Positions 1 to 8,634 of a stretch of DNA of 64,000 nt are shown in pieces. A program made the translations under genes and the position numbers. Positions within the stretch are counted from its first letter, which is position 1. The number at the start of each line of letters is the position of its first letter. The DNA comes from Pseudomonas sp. P8_229 (GTDB lineage Bacteria > Pseudomonadota > Gammaproteobacteria > Pseudomonadales > Pseudomonadaceae): contig NZ_CP125378.1 of assembly GCF_034008635.1 (NCBI RefSeq), positions 5,270,501 to 5,334,500 of the forward strand, given 5' to 3'. The notes under the pieces were generated by a model. That model had not been told where the DNA came from, did not search any database, and saw nothing but the letters and a program-made list of their open reading frames with translations.

Positions 1-280
1 TGCGGTTGGCCTTGAAGGCGACCATCGTCAGTGCCACACATTGACCGACGCAGACCGGCACTTCGGTGAAGCGGTTGTCCGAGCAGAACAGAATGCGCAT
101 CTTCGTCAGCCGATGCAGGTCGTCCGGCAGGCTGCTCAAGGCATTGCCGCTGAGGTTGAGCACCTCCAGCGTATCGGCCAGCTCGAAAATTTCCCGGGGG
201 AACTCGGTCAGGCCGCAAGACAGGTCAAGCCGGGTAATGCCCGACAACTCGCCGGCGCGCAATTGAGCAAGGGTGTGCAT
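1..280 (-). CDS. Leucine-rich-repeat protein, N-terminal part (cut by window edge)
   Basis: The reading frame opens at an ATG whose complement is at 278-280 and runs off the left edge, giving about 93 residues. The translation contains typical leucine-rich-repeat spacing (LTRLDLS, LEVLNLSGNALSSLP, LRILFCSDN-like repeats). Pseudomonas genomes carry a family in which such an N-terminal LRR block precedes a protein kinase-like domain, so that is a likely identity, but the C-terminal part is outside the window and cannot be judged. Upstream lies a REP pair, then the convergent-side zapE-like gene. No strong Shine-Dalgarno is visible; an in-frame GTG four codons upstream is an alternative start. 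Confidence 0.7.
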   Translation of the reverse strand, partial: MHTLAQLRAGELSGITRLDLSCGLTEFPREIFELADTLEVLNLSGNALSSLPDDLHRLTKMRILFCSDNRFTEVPVCVGQCVALTMVAFKANR

Positions 281-390
281 GTGGATGTTCACTATCAAGG
301 GAAAGAAGCGCCGGGCGCTCGGAATGGGCGACATGATAACGGCAATGGCTGGATTTGCACTGATCTGACCCTCGATAACTCCGTAAACCC

Positions 391-478
391 TGTGGGAGCG
401 GGCTTGCTCGCGAAGGCGTCCTGTCAGTCAGTAACTCGTCGCTGACACTGCGCTTTCGCGAGCAAGCCCGCTCCCACA
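391..478. repeat. REP inverted pair (GGGAGCGGGCTTGCTCGCGAA type)
   Basis: Two 24-base arms, 391-414 and 455-478, are perfect reverse complements separated by 40 bases. The arm sequence is the common Pseudomonas REP form beginning TGTGGGAGCGGGCTTG. It sits between the LRR gene start and the ZapE-like gene stop and recurs at 21627, 23473 and 28111. Confidence 0.9.
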
Positions 479-495
479 AAAAGGGATCTTTAGGG

Positions 496-1617
496 TCAGT
501 GAATTTCCTGCAATTGCCCCAAACGGCTGCGCGTGCGGGCCAGGTCGATGACGTTGCCGCCGAGGGCCTCACGCAGTGGCAAGCGGCCGAGCAGGGTCAG
601 GTGTTTGTCCTGGTCGTAGAGCACGTCGATCAGGTTGATGAAGCGCTGTTGCGCGGCGATTGAGCATTCGTCCAGTTCCGGCAGGTCGTCGATGATCCAG
701 TGGTCGAAACGCCGGCACAGCTCTAGATAATCCATCACCGCTGTCGGTTGCTCGCACAGGTCGTTGAAGGTAAACGCGACCCGGCCGCCATCGCACAGGC
801 GCGCCTGAACGTGTCGGGTGCCCACCGGAAGCGCAATGGCCGGGGCACCCTCGGGCGGCAGGTTCAGGGTCTGGCGCTGTATTGCCGTGGCCGGCCACAC
901 ATAGTGGCCCTGAGTGAATACTTGATGCGCATGGTTGCTCGCGTGACTGCGGTAATCGTGCGCGCCGCCGACTTCCATGATTTGCATCCGCGCGTTGATC
1001 AAATCGATCACCGGTTTGAAGCGAGCGTGATAGAGCGGGTTGGGCAGCAAGCCTTCCGGCGGATAGTTGGAGGTCACCAGCAGCAGGACGCCGCGTTGGA
1101 ACAAGGCCTTGAACAGTCGGGTGATGAGCATCGCATCGCCGATGTCATGCACATGAAACTCGTCGAAACACAGGACCCGGCAATCGTGCAGCAGCTCGTC
1201 GAGGGTGACGGCGAGGGCGTCGTCGCGTTGACGATGGTTGAACATGCCCTGATGCAGCCGGGCAAAGAATTCATGAAAATGCACGCGCTGTTTCTGCGCG
1301 GTCGGCAACGCCTGGAAGAAGCCATCGAGCAGCCAGCTCTTGCCGCGTCCGACTGCGCCGTGCAGGTACAGGCTCGGTGGCGTTTGCGCGCTGGCACCGA
1401 ACAACTGGCTGGCCTGTTGCGCCATGCAGTCGATCACCCGCTGCTGGCTGTGACTGAGGGTGTAACCCTGGCCATGGGCCTTGTGCCGGAAGTAATCACG
1501 GATCGACTGGCCACTGGCGTCATGCCCGCTGTTGCCCGGCCGGCCTTTCGCGAGCCAGCGGCGCAACGCCGACCAGCGTTGGGTCAGTGGTGATCGTTTG
1601 GGCGCTTGAGAGGGCAC
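496..1617 (-). CDS. ZapE/AFG1-family ATPase (cell-division ATPase paralogue)
   Basis: A 373-residue P-loop ATPase of the ZapE/AFG1 family, whose E. coli member acts at the division ring and resembles mitochondrial AFG1. Walker A is GAVGRGKS (residues 87-94), Walker B is VLCFDEF (148-154), followed by the family signature FHVHD. The N-terminus (about 40 residues, basic, with SIRDYFRHKAHGQGY) differs from what I remember of the canonical Pseudomonas ZapE, so this may be a second paralogue. Start is GTG; no ATG fits better. It stands alone between REP pair and the pilus operon. ATPase family call is firm; a division role is inferred. Confidence 0.85.
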   Translation of the reverse strand: MPSQAPKRSPLTQRWSALRRWLAKGRPGNSGHDASGQSIRDYFRHKAHGQGYTLSHSQQRVIDCMAQQASQLFGASAQTPPSLYLHGAVGRGKSWLLDGFFQALPTAQKQRVHFHEFFARLHQGMFNHRQRDDALAVTLDELLHDCRVLCFDEFHVHDIGDAMLITRLFKALFQRGVLLLVTSNYPPEGLLPNPLYHARFKPVIDLINARMQIMEVGGAHDYRSHASNHAHQVFTQGHYVWPATAIQRQTLNLPPEGAPAIALPVGTRHVQARLCDGGRVAFTFNDLCEQPTAVMDYLELCRRFDHWIIDDLPELDECSIAAQQRFINLIDVLYDQDKHLTLLGRLPLREALGGNVIDLARTRSRLGQLQEIH

Positions 1618-1903
1618 AGTGCGGTCACTCCGTGTTCATCAAACCGGCTCCCGGGAGCGCGGCGACGTAGTGTAACCAGAGGCTGCGGCAACCGGCCATC
1701 GCGGCTCGTCGACAGTGGGCGATAACTGAACAACATTGTGCGCAACGTACAGCAATTTTCAGCGATGTAATTCGCCTTGTTGCCAATCTTTCGAAACATA
1801 TCCCGGCAGATCGATGGATCCAATCGACTGGCGGATTCGTCGACCGTTGCTAACCTGAAACACAGTAACGTCATCCAGGGGTTCCCTCACAAGGAATGGG
1901 ACA
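1618..1903. other. Intergenic region upstream of the Csu-type pilus operon
   Basis: This 286-base divergent gap separates the ZapE-like gene (minus) from the first pilin gene (plus). It must hold the promoters for both. I found no convincing sigma70, sigma54 or ECF element by eye, and no hairpin with a T-run. AAGGA at about 1893-1897 serves as ribosome binding site for the GTG start at 1904. Confidence 0.4.
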
Positions 1904-2425
1904 GTGATTGCACGCGTGGTGGTGGGCCTGCTCGGCTTGCTCGGGGCCTCGGTGTACGCGGCGGATCTTCAGGTTGAAGTCCGCGTCGACGTGCAACGTG
2001 GTTGCCAACTGGTCGGCCAGCAGCGTGAGGCGGGCATCGAACAACTGGGCGTACTGGATTTCGGCAGCACCGCGCGCCTCGATGATCCGGCCGGACCATT
2101 GGGGGCGGCGCTGACCAACCAGCGTTTGCCACGCCTGGAGTGCAATCCCGACACGCCGTATCAGTTGCGTGTCGACGGTGGCCTGCACGGCGGCGTCGGT
2201 GAGGTTCGCTACATGGCGGGGGCGGCTGGGAGCCAACCGATTCCGTATCGCCTGTATCAGGACGCGGCGCGCCGGGTGCCGCTGGTGGTGGATGTGCCGG
2301 TCAGCGGTCGGGTGCCGGACACCGGCACAGTGGAGTTGCCGCTGTACGCGCGGATCGAGCGCCTGGCGCAGGTGCCGCAGGTCAGCCTTTATTCGGATCT
2401 GCTGAAAGTCACCGTGACCTGGTGA
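1904..2425 (+). CDS. Spore coat U (SCPU) domain pilin subunit 1, Csu-type
   Basis: A 173-residue secreted subunit with signal peptide (cleavage probably after VYA, residue 19) and one SCPU domain: the conserved first cysteine in RGCQLV, the LDFGS motif near residue 50, a second cysteine in LECNPD, and the terminal beta strand ending KVTVTW. These domains form pilin subunits of archaic chaperone-usher pili (Csu of Acinetobacter), secreted via the usher and polymerised by donor-strand exchange. GTG start follows AAGGA; an ATG six bases earlier is out of frame and stops at once. First gene of a seven-gene operon. Confidence 0.85.
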   Translation: MIARVVVGLLGLLGASVYAADLQVEVRVDVQRGCQLVGQQREAGIEQLGVLDFGSTARLDDPAGPLGAALTNQRLPRLECNPDTPYQLRVDGGLHGGVGEVRYMAGAAGSQPIPYRLYQDAARRVPLVVDVPVSGRVPDTGTVELPLYARIERLAQVPQVSLYSDLLKVTVTW

Positions 2426-2529
2426 GTGCAGGGTTTCAGGCAATCCGCTGGAGGGGGTTGCACAGGGAAGGGGCGTTCAATGCTGAACGCAAGGTTCGCA
2501 GGCATCCTGAAGGAGTAGGGACGGGCGCA

Positions 2530-3063
2530 ATGACAGGCAAGCACTGGATGGTCATCGCCACAGGTACGCTGCTGTTGCTCGCTGACGACGCACAGGCGGC
2601 GGTCAGTGGGCAGATACATGCGCGGCTGATCCTGATTGCCGGCTGCGAAGTCACCAACAGCGCCACCCCCGCGACCCCGGTGAGCAATTTCGGTACCCTC
2701 GATTTCGGTCAGCAGGGGCCGACCTGGGACGCGCCGATCAAGGCCAGTCTCGACGGCGACAGCAGCGGCAAGCTGAACGTCGCCTGCAATCCTTCGGTCA
2801 CCGGGTTCACCGTCAGCATCGACGGCGGCACCCACGGTGACGGCACCACGCGGCGCCTGAGCAACGGGCGCCAGACCCTGCCTTATCAACTGTTCCTGGA
2901 TGCCTCGGGCAGCCAGCGCTACAGCATCGGCCAACAACACAATTTCGCTGTCACCAGCGGTGCGCAGATACCGATTCCGGTATTTGGCTCGGTGGTGGCG
3001 AATACCCGCGCGGTACCGGCAGGTGTCTATACCGACACGCTGACAGTGACGCTCGACTGGTAA
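2530..3063 (+). CDS. SCPU-domain pilin subunit 2, Csu-type
   Basis: 177 residues from the ATG at 2530: signal peptide (MTGKHWMVIATGTLLLLADDAQA), then an SCPU domain with IAGCEV, TLDFGQ, a second cysteine in NVACNPS and the closing strand TLTVTLDW. The frame is open back to 2422, but that extension (36 residues) would bury the signal peptide, so the ATG is preferred; AAGGAG lies 15 bases before it, longer than ideal spacing. Lies about 100 bases after subunit 1 and 20 before subunit 3. Confidence 0.83.
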   Translation: MTGKHWMVIATGTLLLLADDAQAAVSGQIHARLILIAGCEVTNSATPATPVSNFGTLDFGQQGPTWDAPIKASLDGDSSGKLNVACNPSVTGFTVSIDGGTHGDGTTRRLSNGRQTLPYQLFLDASGSQRYSIGQQHNFAVTSGAQIPIPVFGSVVANTRAVPAGVYTDTLTVTLDW

Positions 3064-3083
3064 CCCCGTAGAGGACGGACACC

Positions 3084-3620
3084 ATGCGCAAGTTTGCATC
3101 AAGGATTGGTTTGTCGTTGCTCGGCCTGACGCTGGTTTCCAGTGCCAACGCCGCCACCACCGTCACCGGCCAGATCACCGCCAGCCTGACCTTGATCAGC
3201 AGCTGTCAGGTCAACGGTGCCGGCGGCTCCACCGGGCTGAACTTCGGTGCGTTGAACTTCGGCACCGCCAACAGCCTGTTCACCACCGCCAGCGGCCAGG
3301 TATTGGGCGGTGGTGGCGGGGCGCTGTCGATTCTCTGCTCCAGTGGCACGACCCCGGTGGTCAAGGTGCGCGCTGGCGCTCACGACGGGCAATCGCCGGG
3401 TGGCGCTCGTGCGCTGTACGACGGTGTCGCCAACTACGTTCCGTACGATTTCTACACCGATGCCGGGCATTCGACACTGCTGCCGATTGACGGGACGATC
3501 AACCTGGCGACCAGCACCGGCGTGGCGCAGACGGTGAACCTCTACGGTCAGGCGGTGGGCAAGGCCGGGTTGCCGGCAGGGACGTACACCGACACTGTCG
3601 CTGTCGAACTGACGTTCTGA
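3084..3620 (+). CDS. SCPU-domain pilin subunit 3, probable major Csu-type pilin
   Basis: 178 residues with a clean signal peptide ending SSANA (residue 24) and an SCPU domain: TLISSCQVNG, ALNFGTA, second cysteine in SILCSSG, closing strand DTVAVELTF. The VTGQITASLTLIS start resembles major subunit CsuA/B of Acinetobacter, which polymerises into the rod; assignment as the major pilin is an inference from that likeness. A GAGGACGGACACC stretch precedes the ATG. The next subunit starts four bases after the stop. Confidence 0.84.
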   Translation: MRKFASRIGLSLLGLTLVSSANAATTVTGQITASLTLISSCQVNGAGGSTGLNFGALNFGTANSLFTTASGQVLGGGGGALSILCSSGTTPVVKVRAGAHDGQSPGGARALYDGVANYVPYDFYTDAGHSTLLPIDGTINLATSTGVAQTVNLYGQAVGKAGLPAGTYTDTVAVELTF

Positions 3621-3624
3621 TGCC

Positions 3625-4125
3625 ATGCGCTGTCAGGGCTGCGCCGCGCTGCTCCTGCTCTGTGCGGGCAGTGTGCCGCTGCCGCTGGGGGCGGCGACCA
3701 GCCAGAGTTTTCAGGTCAGCGCCACCATCACACCGGGGTGTCTGGTGGTGGGCGGGGTCTCGAATTACGGCGGGCTGAATTTCGGTTCCAGTTCGGCGCT
3801 TTCCACCGGCACGGTGCAAGTGGCACTGACGGGTGGCGTGCAACTGCAATGCACACCGGGAGTGACGTTGAACATGACCGTCGATGGCGGCCAGTACAAC
3901 AGCAGCGGCCGCCACATGCAGCTCAACAGCGGCAGTGCGCGGGTGGCTTACGCGCTGTTTCGCGATGCGGCATACAGCCAGAGCCTGGGCATCAGCCAGA
4001 GCGTGGCGGTGGCCTATAGCGATGCGAACAATATCAGCCTGCCGATTTACGGTCAGGTGCAGTTGCCGGGCAATCAGCCTGGGGGGACGTACAGCGACGT
4101 GTTGCAGGTGCAACTGTCGTGGTGA
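3625..4125 (+). CDS. SCPU-domain pilin subunit 4, Csu-type
   Basis: 166 residues: signal peptide ending LPLGA near residue 23, then SCPU domain with TPGCLVVG, GLNFGSS, second cysteine in QLQCTPG and closing strand VLQVQLSW. It starts four bases after subunit 3, so translation is probably coupled. Four pilins precede the chaperone here, one more than the three (A/B, A, B) of the Acinetobacter csu operon. Confidence 0.84.
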   Translation: MRCQGCAALLLLCAGSVPLPLGAATSQSFQVSATITPGCLVVGGVSNYGGLNFGSSSALSTGTVQVALTGGVQLQCTPGVTLNMTVDGGQYNSSGRHMQLNSGSARVAYALFRDAAYSQSLGISQSVAVAYSDANNISLPIYGQVQLPGNQPGGTYSDVLQVQLSW

Positions 4126-4159
4126 GGCGACATTTGAATGGCCGACAAGGAGCAGGTTC

Positions 4160-4948
4160 ATGGGGGCAGTTACGTCACGGCATTGGGTTGTGCAGTACGC
4201 GATGTTGGCGTTGGTCATGCTCGGGGCCGGTCAGGTGCAGGCCGCCAGCTCGGTGCTGATCTGGCCGATCGATCCGGTGCTGGAAGCCGATCAACAGGCG
4301 AGTGCGCTCTGGCTGGAGAACCGCGGCACGGAAACCGCCAACTTGCAGATCCGCGTGTTCGGCTGGAGCCAGAGCGGTTTTGAAGAGCAATACCAGAACC
4401 AGCGCGACGTGATCGGCAGCCCGCCGGTAGCGAAGATCGAGCCGGGCCAGAAACAGCTGGTGCGTCTGACCCGAACCAAGGACGTACCGCCGGGGCAGGA
4501 ACTGGCTTACCGGATCATCATCGACGAAATCCCTGCCGTTCAGCCACCGGCTGCCGAGGGCGGCAAAACGGCGGCAGCGATTCGCTTCCAGATGCGTTAT
4601 TCGGTGCCGTTATTTGCCTACGGTGCCGGGTTGTGGAGCAAGGAAGACACCACTCGCCCGCGTGATCCCAAGGGTATTGGTCTGCCGCAGCTGAGCTGGC
4701 GCACGGTGGCGGTGGAGGGTCGGCCGTATGTCGAAGTGCGCAATCAGGGCGCGGTGCACGCGCGGCTGACCGATGTGGTGATCAAACAGGGTGGACAGAG
4801 CAAGCCAGTGGCCGAGGGACTGCTGGGTTACGTGCTGCCGGGAGCGGTGATGCGCTGGCCGGCGCCGGGACCGCTGGCGGGCGAGTCGGCGCTGCAGGTG
4901 AGGGTCAATGGTGGGGCGCAGGTGCAGAGCATTGCGCCGGGGCGGTGA
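4160..4948 (+). CDS. Periplasmic pilus chaperone, CsuC-like (PapD superfamily)
   Basis: 262 residues from the ATG at 4160, preceded by AAGGAGCAGGTTC. Signal peptide ends GAGQVQA (about residue 28); the mature protein starts SSVLIWPIDPVLEADQQASALWLEN, the G1-strand edge of the first immunoglobulin-like domain, with the KQLVRLTR strand and the EIPA segment typical of pilus chaperones. It would bind the four SCPU subunits in the periplasm and hand them to the usher. The frame is open further upstream but overlaps pilin 4 out of frame and lacks a signal peptide there. Confidence 0.86.
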   Translation: MGAVTSRHWVVQYAMLALVMLGAGQVQAASSVLIWPIDPVLEADQQASALWLENRGTETANLQIRVFGWSQSGFEEQYQNQRDVIGSPPVAKIEPGQKQLVRLTRTKDVPPGQELAYRIIIDEIPAVQPPAAEGGKTAAAIRFQMRYSVPLFAYGAGLWSKEDTTRPRDPKGIGLPQLSWRTVAVEGRPYVEVRNQGAVHARLTDVVIKQGGQSKPVAEGLLGYVLPGAVMRWPAPGPLAGESALQVRVNGGAQVQSIAPGR

Positions 4949-4980
4949 TCGAGTCAGTGGTTTGAGGTGAGCAGGTTTAC

Positions 4981-5116
4981 CTGTGGTGAGGGGATTTAGC
5001 GAAAAGTCGCACCGCCCCGATCGGCTGCGCAGCAGTCGTCATGGCGGGCAACTGGGTACATCAGGGGAAAGCAGGGCCGCTGCGCGCCCCATCGGGGATA
5101 AATCCCCTCGCCACAA
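4981..5116. repeat. Repeat of the GAGGGGATTTA/TAAATCCCCTC family
   Basis: Left arm CTGTGGTGAGGGGATTTA (from 4981) and right arm GGGGATAAATCCCCTCGCCACA (about 5095-5116) form an imperfect inverted pair around a GC-rich middle. It lies inside the pilus operon, in the 240-base gap between chaperone and usher. The same arm sequence builds the 60-base palindrome at 29647. Confidence 0.65.
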
Positions 5117-5188
5117 TGAGAGTAGCAACCTGCCATTGAGGGCGGTGGCATCAGGAGGATTCAGTCCATTGACGGACGTAAAGCGTGT

Positions 5189-7546
5189 ATGAGCCCGGGA
5201 TGGGCTCGCCGTATTCAGCGTCCGTTGTGGCTCATGACTGGCGCGTGGTGCCTGATGTTCGTTCAACCATCCGGGGCCGGGGAACTGCCGCCGCCTCCCA
5301 GCGGCATGGAGGCCGTGAGTGATGCTCAGTTGTTTCTGGAGTTGGTGGTCAATCAGATGAACACCGGGCGGGTGGTGGCGGTGCAGCAGCGCGACGGGCA
5401 TCTGTTCCTGCCGGTCAGCGTATTGACCGAAACCGGGATGAAACTGCCAGGCAATCCTGGTGCCGAAGTCGACCTCGACGGACAGCCGGGGTTGCACAGT
5501 GAATACGACAGCGTCGGTCAGCGCCTGCTGCTGGAGGTGCCGCCGCAGTGGCTGCCGGACCAGTTCATCGGCAATCGCCAGAACTATCCGCGCACCCCGG
5601 CACTGAGCAGTTTCGGTGCGCTGTTCAACTATGACCTGTACCTCAACGACACCGCCGATGCCGGCACCTATCTGGCGGCCTGGAACGAGGTGCGGCTGTT
5701 CGACAGCTGGGGCACGCTGTCCAACACCGGGCAGTACCGGCGCACCTTGTCTGGTGACTCGGTCAGTACGCTGGACAACGGCTATTTGCGCTACGACACC
5801 ACCTGGCGTTACTCCGACGACGAACGAATGCTCACTTACGAGGGCGGTGACGTGATCAGCGGTGCCTTGCCCTGGAGCAACTCGGTGCGGCTGGGCGGCG
5901 TGCAGTTCTCGCGGGATTTTGCCGTGCGCCCGGACCTGGTGACCTACCCCTTGCCGCAGTTTGCCGGTGAAGCGGCGGTGCCGTCGTCGGTGGATCTGTT
6001 CATCAACGGCTACAAATCCAGCAGCGCCGATCTGCAACCGGGCCCGTACACCTTGACCAACATTCCGTTCATCAACGGCGCCGGAGAGGCGGTGGTGGTG
6101 ACCACCGATGCACTGGGGCGGCAGGTGTCGACCACGGTGCCGTTCTATGTCACCAGCAGCTTGCTGCAAAAGGGCCTGAGCGATTTTTCCGTGGCGGCCG
6201 GTACGTTGCGCCGCGATTACGGTTTGAAGGATTTCAGCTACGGCACCGGCGTCACCTCCGGCAGCCTGCGGTATGGCGTCAGTGACAGTTTTACCCTGGA
6301 AAGCCATGCCGAAGCCGCGGACTCGCTGACCCTCGGCGGGATCGGCGGCAACCTGCGCCTGGGCAATTTCGGCGTGCTCAACAGCGCCATCAGTCAGAGC
6401 CGTTTCGAAGGTGACGGTGGCGACCAGTTGAGCCTTGGCTATCAATACAGCAGCCAACGCTACAGCTTTGCCTATCAACGCCTGCAACGCCGCGACCAGT
6501 ACGCCGACCTGAGCGTGATCGACACTCCGTACGTCAGCCTCAGCCGCCGTAGCGAACAGGCGACCCTGAGCGTCAACCTCGACCGCTGGGGCAGCCTCGG
6601 TGCGGGCTATTTCGACGTGCGTGCTGCGGACGATTCGCGCACGCGGCTGCTCAACCTGAGTTGGAGCAAGTCACTGTGGCGCAACAGCAGTTTTTATCTG
6701 TCGGCCAACCGCGAGATCGGCGACAGCAACTGGGCGGTGCAGGCGCAACTGGTGATTCCGTTCGATTTGCGCGGCAGCCTGGCGATCAGCAGTGAACGCA
6801 GCAAGACCGGGCAAAGTCAGCAGCGGGTCAACTACAGCCGCTCGGTGCCGACCGAGGGCGGCGTCGGTTTCAATCTGGGTTACGCCAAGGGTGACGGTCC
6901 CGATTATCGTCAGGCCGACGTGACCTGGCGCCTGCAATCGGTGCAATTGCAGGCCGGGGTCTACGGCACCTCAGACGCCGAAACCCGTTGGGCCGACGCC
7001 AGTGGCTCGCTGGTGTGGTTGGACCGGCAGGTGTTCGCCGCCAATCGTATCGACGATGCATTTGTGGTGGTCAGCACCGATGGCTTTGCCGATATTCCGG
7101 TGCGCTACGAAAACCAGCAGGTCGGTCAGACCGACAAGAACGGCCATCTGCTGGTGCCGTGGAGCAGCGCTTACTACCGCGGCAAATACGAAATCGATCC
7201 ACTGAATCTGCCGGCCAACGTGCGCAGCCCCAACGTCGAACAACGCATCGCCGTGCGCCGGGGCAGTGGTTATTTGCTGGAGTTTCCACTGTCCCGGGTG
7301 ATCGCCGCGAGCATCGTGCTGGTGGATGCGCAGCAACGTGAACTGCCGTTGGGCGCGGGCGTGCTGCATGAGCAGAGTGGGACGCGCACGGTGGTCGGCT
7401 GGGATGGGCTGGTGTATCTGGAAAACCTGCAGGCGCAGAACGCGTTGCAGGTGACACTGGCGGGCGGCAAGACCTGCAAGGCACAGTTCAGCGTGGACAT
7501 GCAGCAGAGCCAGGTGCCGCTGATCGGCCCGTTGGTGTGCCAGTGA
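5189..7546 (+). CDS. Outer-membrane fimbrial usher, CsuD-like
   Basis: 785 residues, usual size for a FimD/PapC-type usher. Signal peptide ends near GAGE (about residue 31). Recognisable parts are the N-terminal periplasmic domain (PVSVLTETGM, LDGQPG), the 24-strand barrel with plug region (QPGPYTLTNIPFINGAGEAVVVTTDALGRQ split over the conserved linker), and the C-terminal domain with a cysteine pair (GKTCKAQF ... LVCQ at the end). It forms the pore that polymerises pilins delivered by the upstream chaperone. The ATG at 5189 has no close Shine-Dalgarno; AGGAGGA is at 5154-5160, 28 bases away, see findings for a possible coupled leader ORF. Confidence 0.88.
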   Translation: MSPGWARRIQRPLWLMTGAWCLMFVQPSGAGELPPPPSGMEAVSDAQLFLELVVNQMNTGRVVAVQQRDGHLFLPVSVLTETGMKLPGNPGAEVDLDGQPGLHSEYDSVGQRLLLEVPPQWLPDQFIGNRQNYPRTPALSSFGALFNYDLYLNDTADAGTYLAAWNEVRLFDSWGTLSNTGQYRRTLSGDSVSTLDNGYLRYDTTWRYSDDERMLTYEGGDVISGALPWSNSVRLGGVQFSRDFAVRPDLVTYPLPQFAGEAAVPSSVDLFINGYKSSSADLQPGPYTLTNIPFINGAGEAVVVTTDALGRQVSTTVPFYVTSSLLQKGLSDFSVAAGTLRRDYGLKDFSYGTGVTSGSLRYGVSDSFTLESHAEAADSLTLGGIGGNLRLGNFGVLNSAISQSRFEGDGGDQLSLGYQYSSQRYSFAYQRLQRRDQYADLSVIDTPYVSLSRRSEQATLSVNLDRWGSLGAGYFDVRAADDSRTRLLNLSWSKSLWRNSSFYLSANREIGDSNWAVQAQLVIPFDLRGSLAISSERSKTGQSQQRVNYSRSVPTEGGVGFNLGYAKGDGPDYRQADVTWRLQSVQLQAGVYGTSDAETRWADASGSLVWLDRQVFAANRIDDAFVVVSTDGFADIPVRYENQQVGQTDKNGHLLVPWSSAYYRGKYEIDPLNLPANVRSPNVEQRIAVRRGSGYLLEFPLSRVIAASIVLVDAQQRELPLGAGVLHEQSGTRTVVGWDGLVYLENLQAQNALQVTLAGGKTCKAQFSVDMQQSQVPLIGPLVCQ

Positions 7547-8514
7547 TCGCAGCCCGAATCTGTCTGTGCCTGGCGCTGCTGCTGCCGGGGGCGGCGCAGG
7601 CCTTGTGTTCGGTGCCCGGCACCACGCCGGCGGCGTTCGGCTCGATCAGTTCGATTGCCGTGCGCACCACCACCCAGTCGAGTTCCACGCTCAATGCCGG
7701 GTTGAGTTGCACCGGGTCGCTGCTGTCACTGCTGACCAGCAACGACCATTTCTACGCCACCATCACCTCGACCCAGAGCGGGTTGCTCGGGCCGACCGGG
7801 GACGTCATCGGTTACACGATCTACGCCAACAACAGCACCAGTTACCCGGTGACCCGCGGCACAGCTTACGATTTCGCCCGCAACGGCATCATCGACGCGC
7901 TGGGGTTACTCAACGGCACCACCCCGAAAACCGTGCCGCTGTACCTGGGCACGACCATCGGCAGCAACGTCGCCGCCGGGGTCTATACGGAAACCCTGAG
8001 CATTTTCTGGAACTGGAATTACTGCTCCGGGATCGGTATCGGCAGTGTTTGCCTGGGGCGCGACATCAATAGCGGTACGGCGACGCTGACGGTGAATCTG
8101 ACCGTGTCCAACGACTGCACGATTACCGCGCCGAACATCGCGTTCGGCAGCGCGCCGGTGATCAGCGCCTTTACCCCGGTGACCGGGCAGACAATCAATC
8201 TGGCCTGCACCAAGGGCAGCGCCTACACCGTGGGTTTGAGCGACGGGCAGAACCCGGTCGGTGTCGGTGGCCGGCGGCGGATGATTTCCGGGAGCAATTA
8301 TCTGGCCTACGACATCTTCAAAAGTGCCGGCACCACCCGTTGGGGCAGCGTTGGCAGCGAGCGTCGGGCCAGCACGGATGCCGAGGTCAATCCGGGGAAC
8401 GGGCTAGGCACCGGGAGCCAGATCTTCAATTACAACGCGAAGATTTATACCGACCAGACCACGCCGCCGGCGGGGACGTACCTGGACAATGTGGTGCTCG
8501 ACGTAGGGTTCTGA
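7543..8514 (+). CDS. Csu-type pilus tip adhesin with two SCPU domains (CsuE-like)
   Basis: About 323 residues; GTG at 7543 overlaps the usher TGA (GTGA), while a GTG at 7537 is an in-frame alternative. Signal peptide ends GAAQA. Two SCPU units follow: the first about residues 20-165, the second beginning near LTVSNDCTITAPNIAFGS and ending NVVLDVGF. In Acinetobacter the two-domain CsuE caps the pilus and carries hydrophobic finger loops that bind abiotic surfaces; the same place in the operon and domain plan support that role. It is the last gene of the operon, followed by a REP pair. Confidence 0.85.
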   Translation: MIAARICLCLALLLPGAAQALCSVPGTTPAAFGSISSIAVRTTTQSSSTLNAGLSCTGSLLSLLTSNDHFYATITSTQSGLLGPTGDVIGYTIYANNSTSYPVTRGTAYDFARNGIIDALGLLNGTTPKTVPLYLGTTIGSNVAAGVYTETLSIFWNWNYCSGIGIGSVCLGRDINSGTATLTVNLTVSNDCTITAPNIAFGSAPVISAFTPVTGQTINLACTKGSAYTVGLSDGQNPVGVGGRRRMISGSNYLAYDIFKSAGTTRWGSVGSERRASTDAEVNPGNGLGTGSQIFNYNAKIYTDQTTPPAGTYLDNVVLDVGF

Positions 8515-8528
8515 ATTCACACAGTCCC

Positions 8529-8617
8529 TGTAGGAGTGAGCCTGCTCGCGATAGCTTTCTGTCAGTTACATCTGATCTGACTGGTGCACCACTATCGCGA
8601 GCAGGCTCACTCCTACA
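8529..8617. repeat. REP inverted pair (TGTAGGAGTGAGCCTGCTCGCGAT type)
   Basis: Arms 8529-8552 and 8594-8617 are perfect 24-base reverse complements. They lie in the convergent gap between the tip adhesin and anti-sigma factor genes. Same type at 25067, 30654 and 51719. Confidence 0.9.
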
Positions 8618-8634
8618 GGGGATCTATGAAGCTC

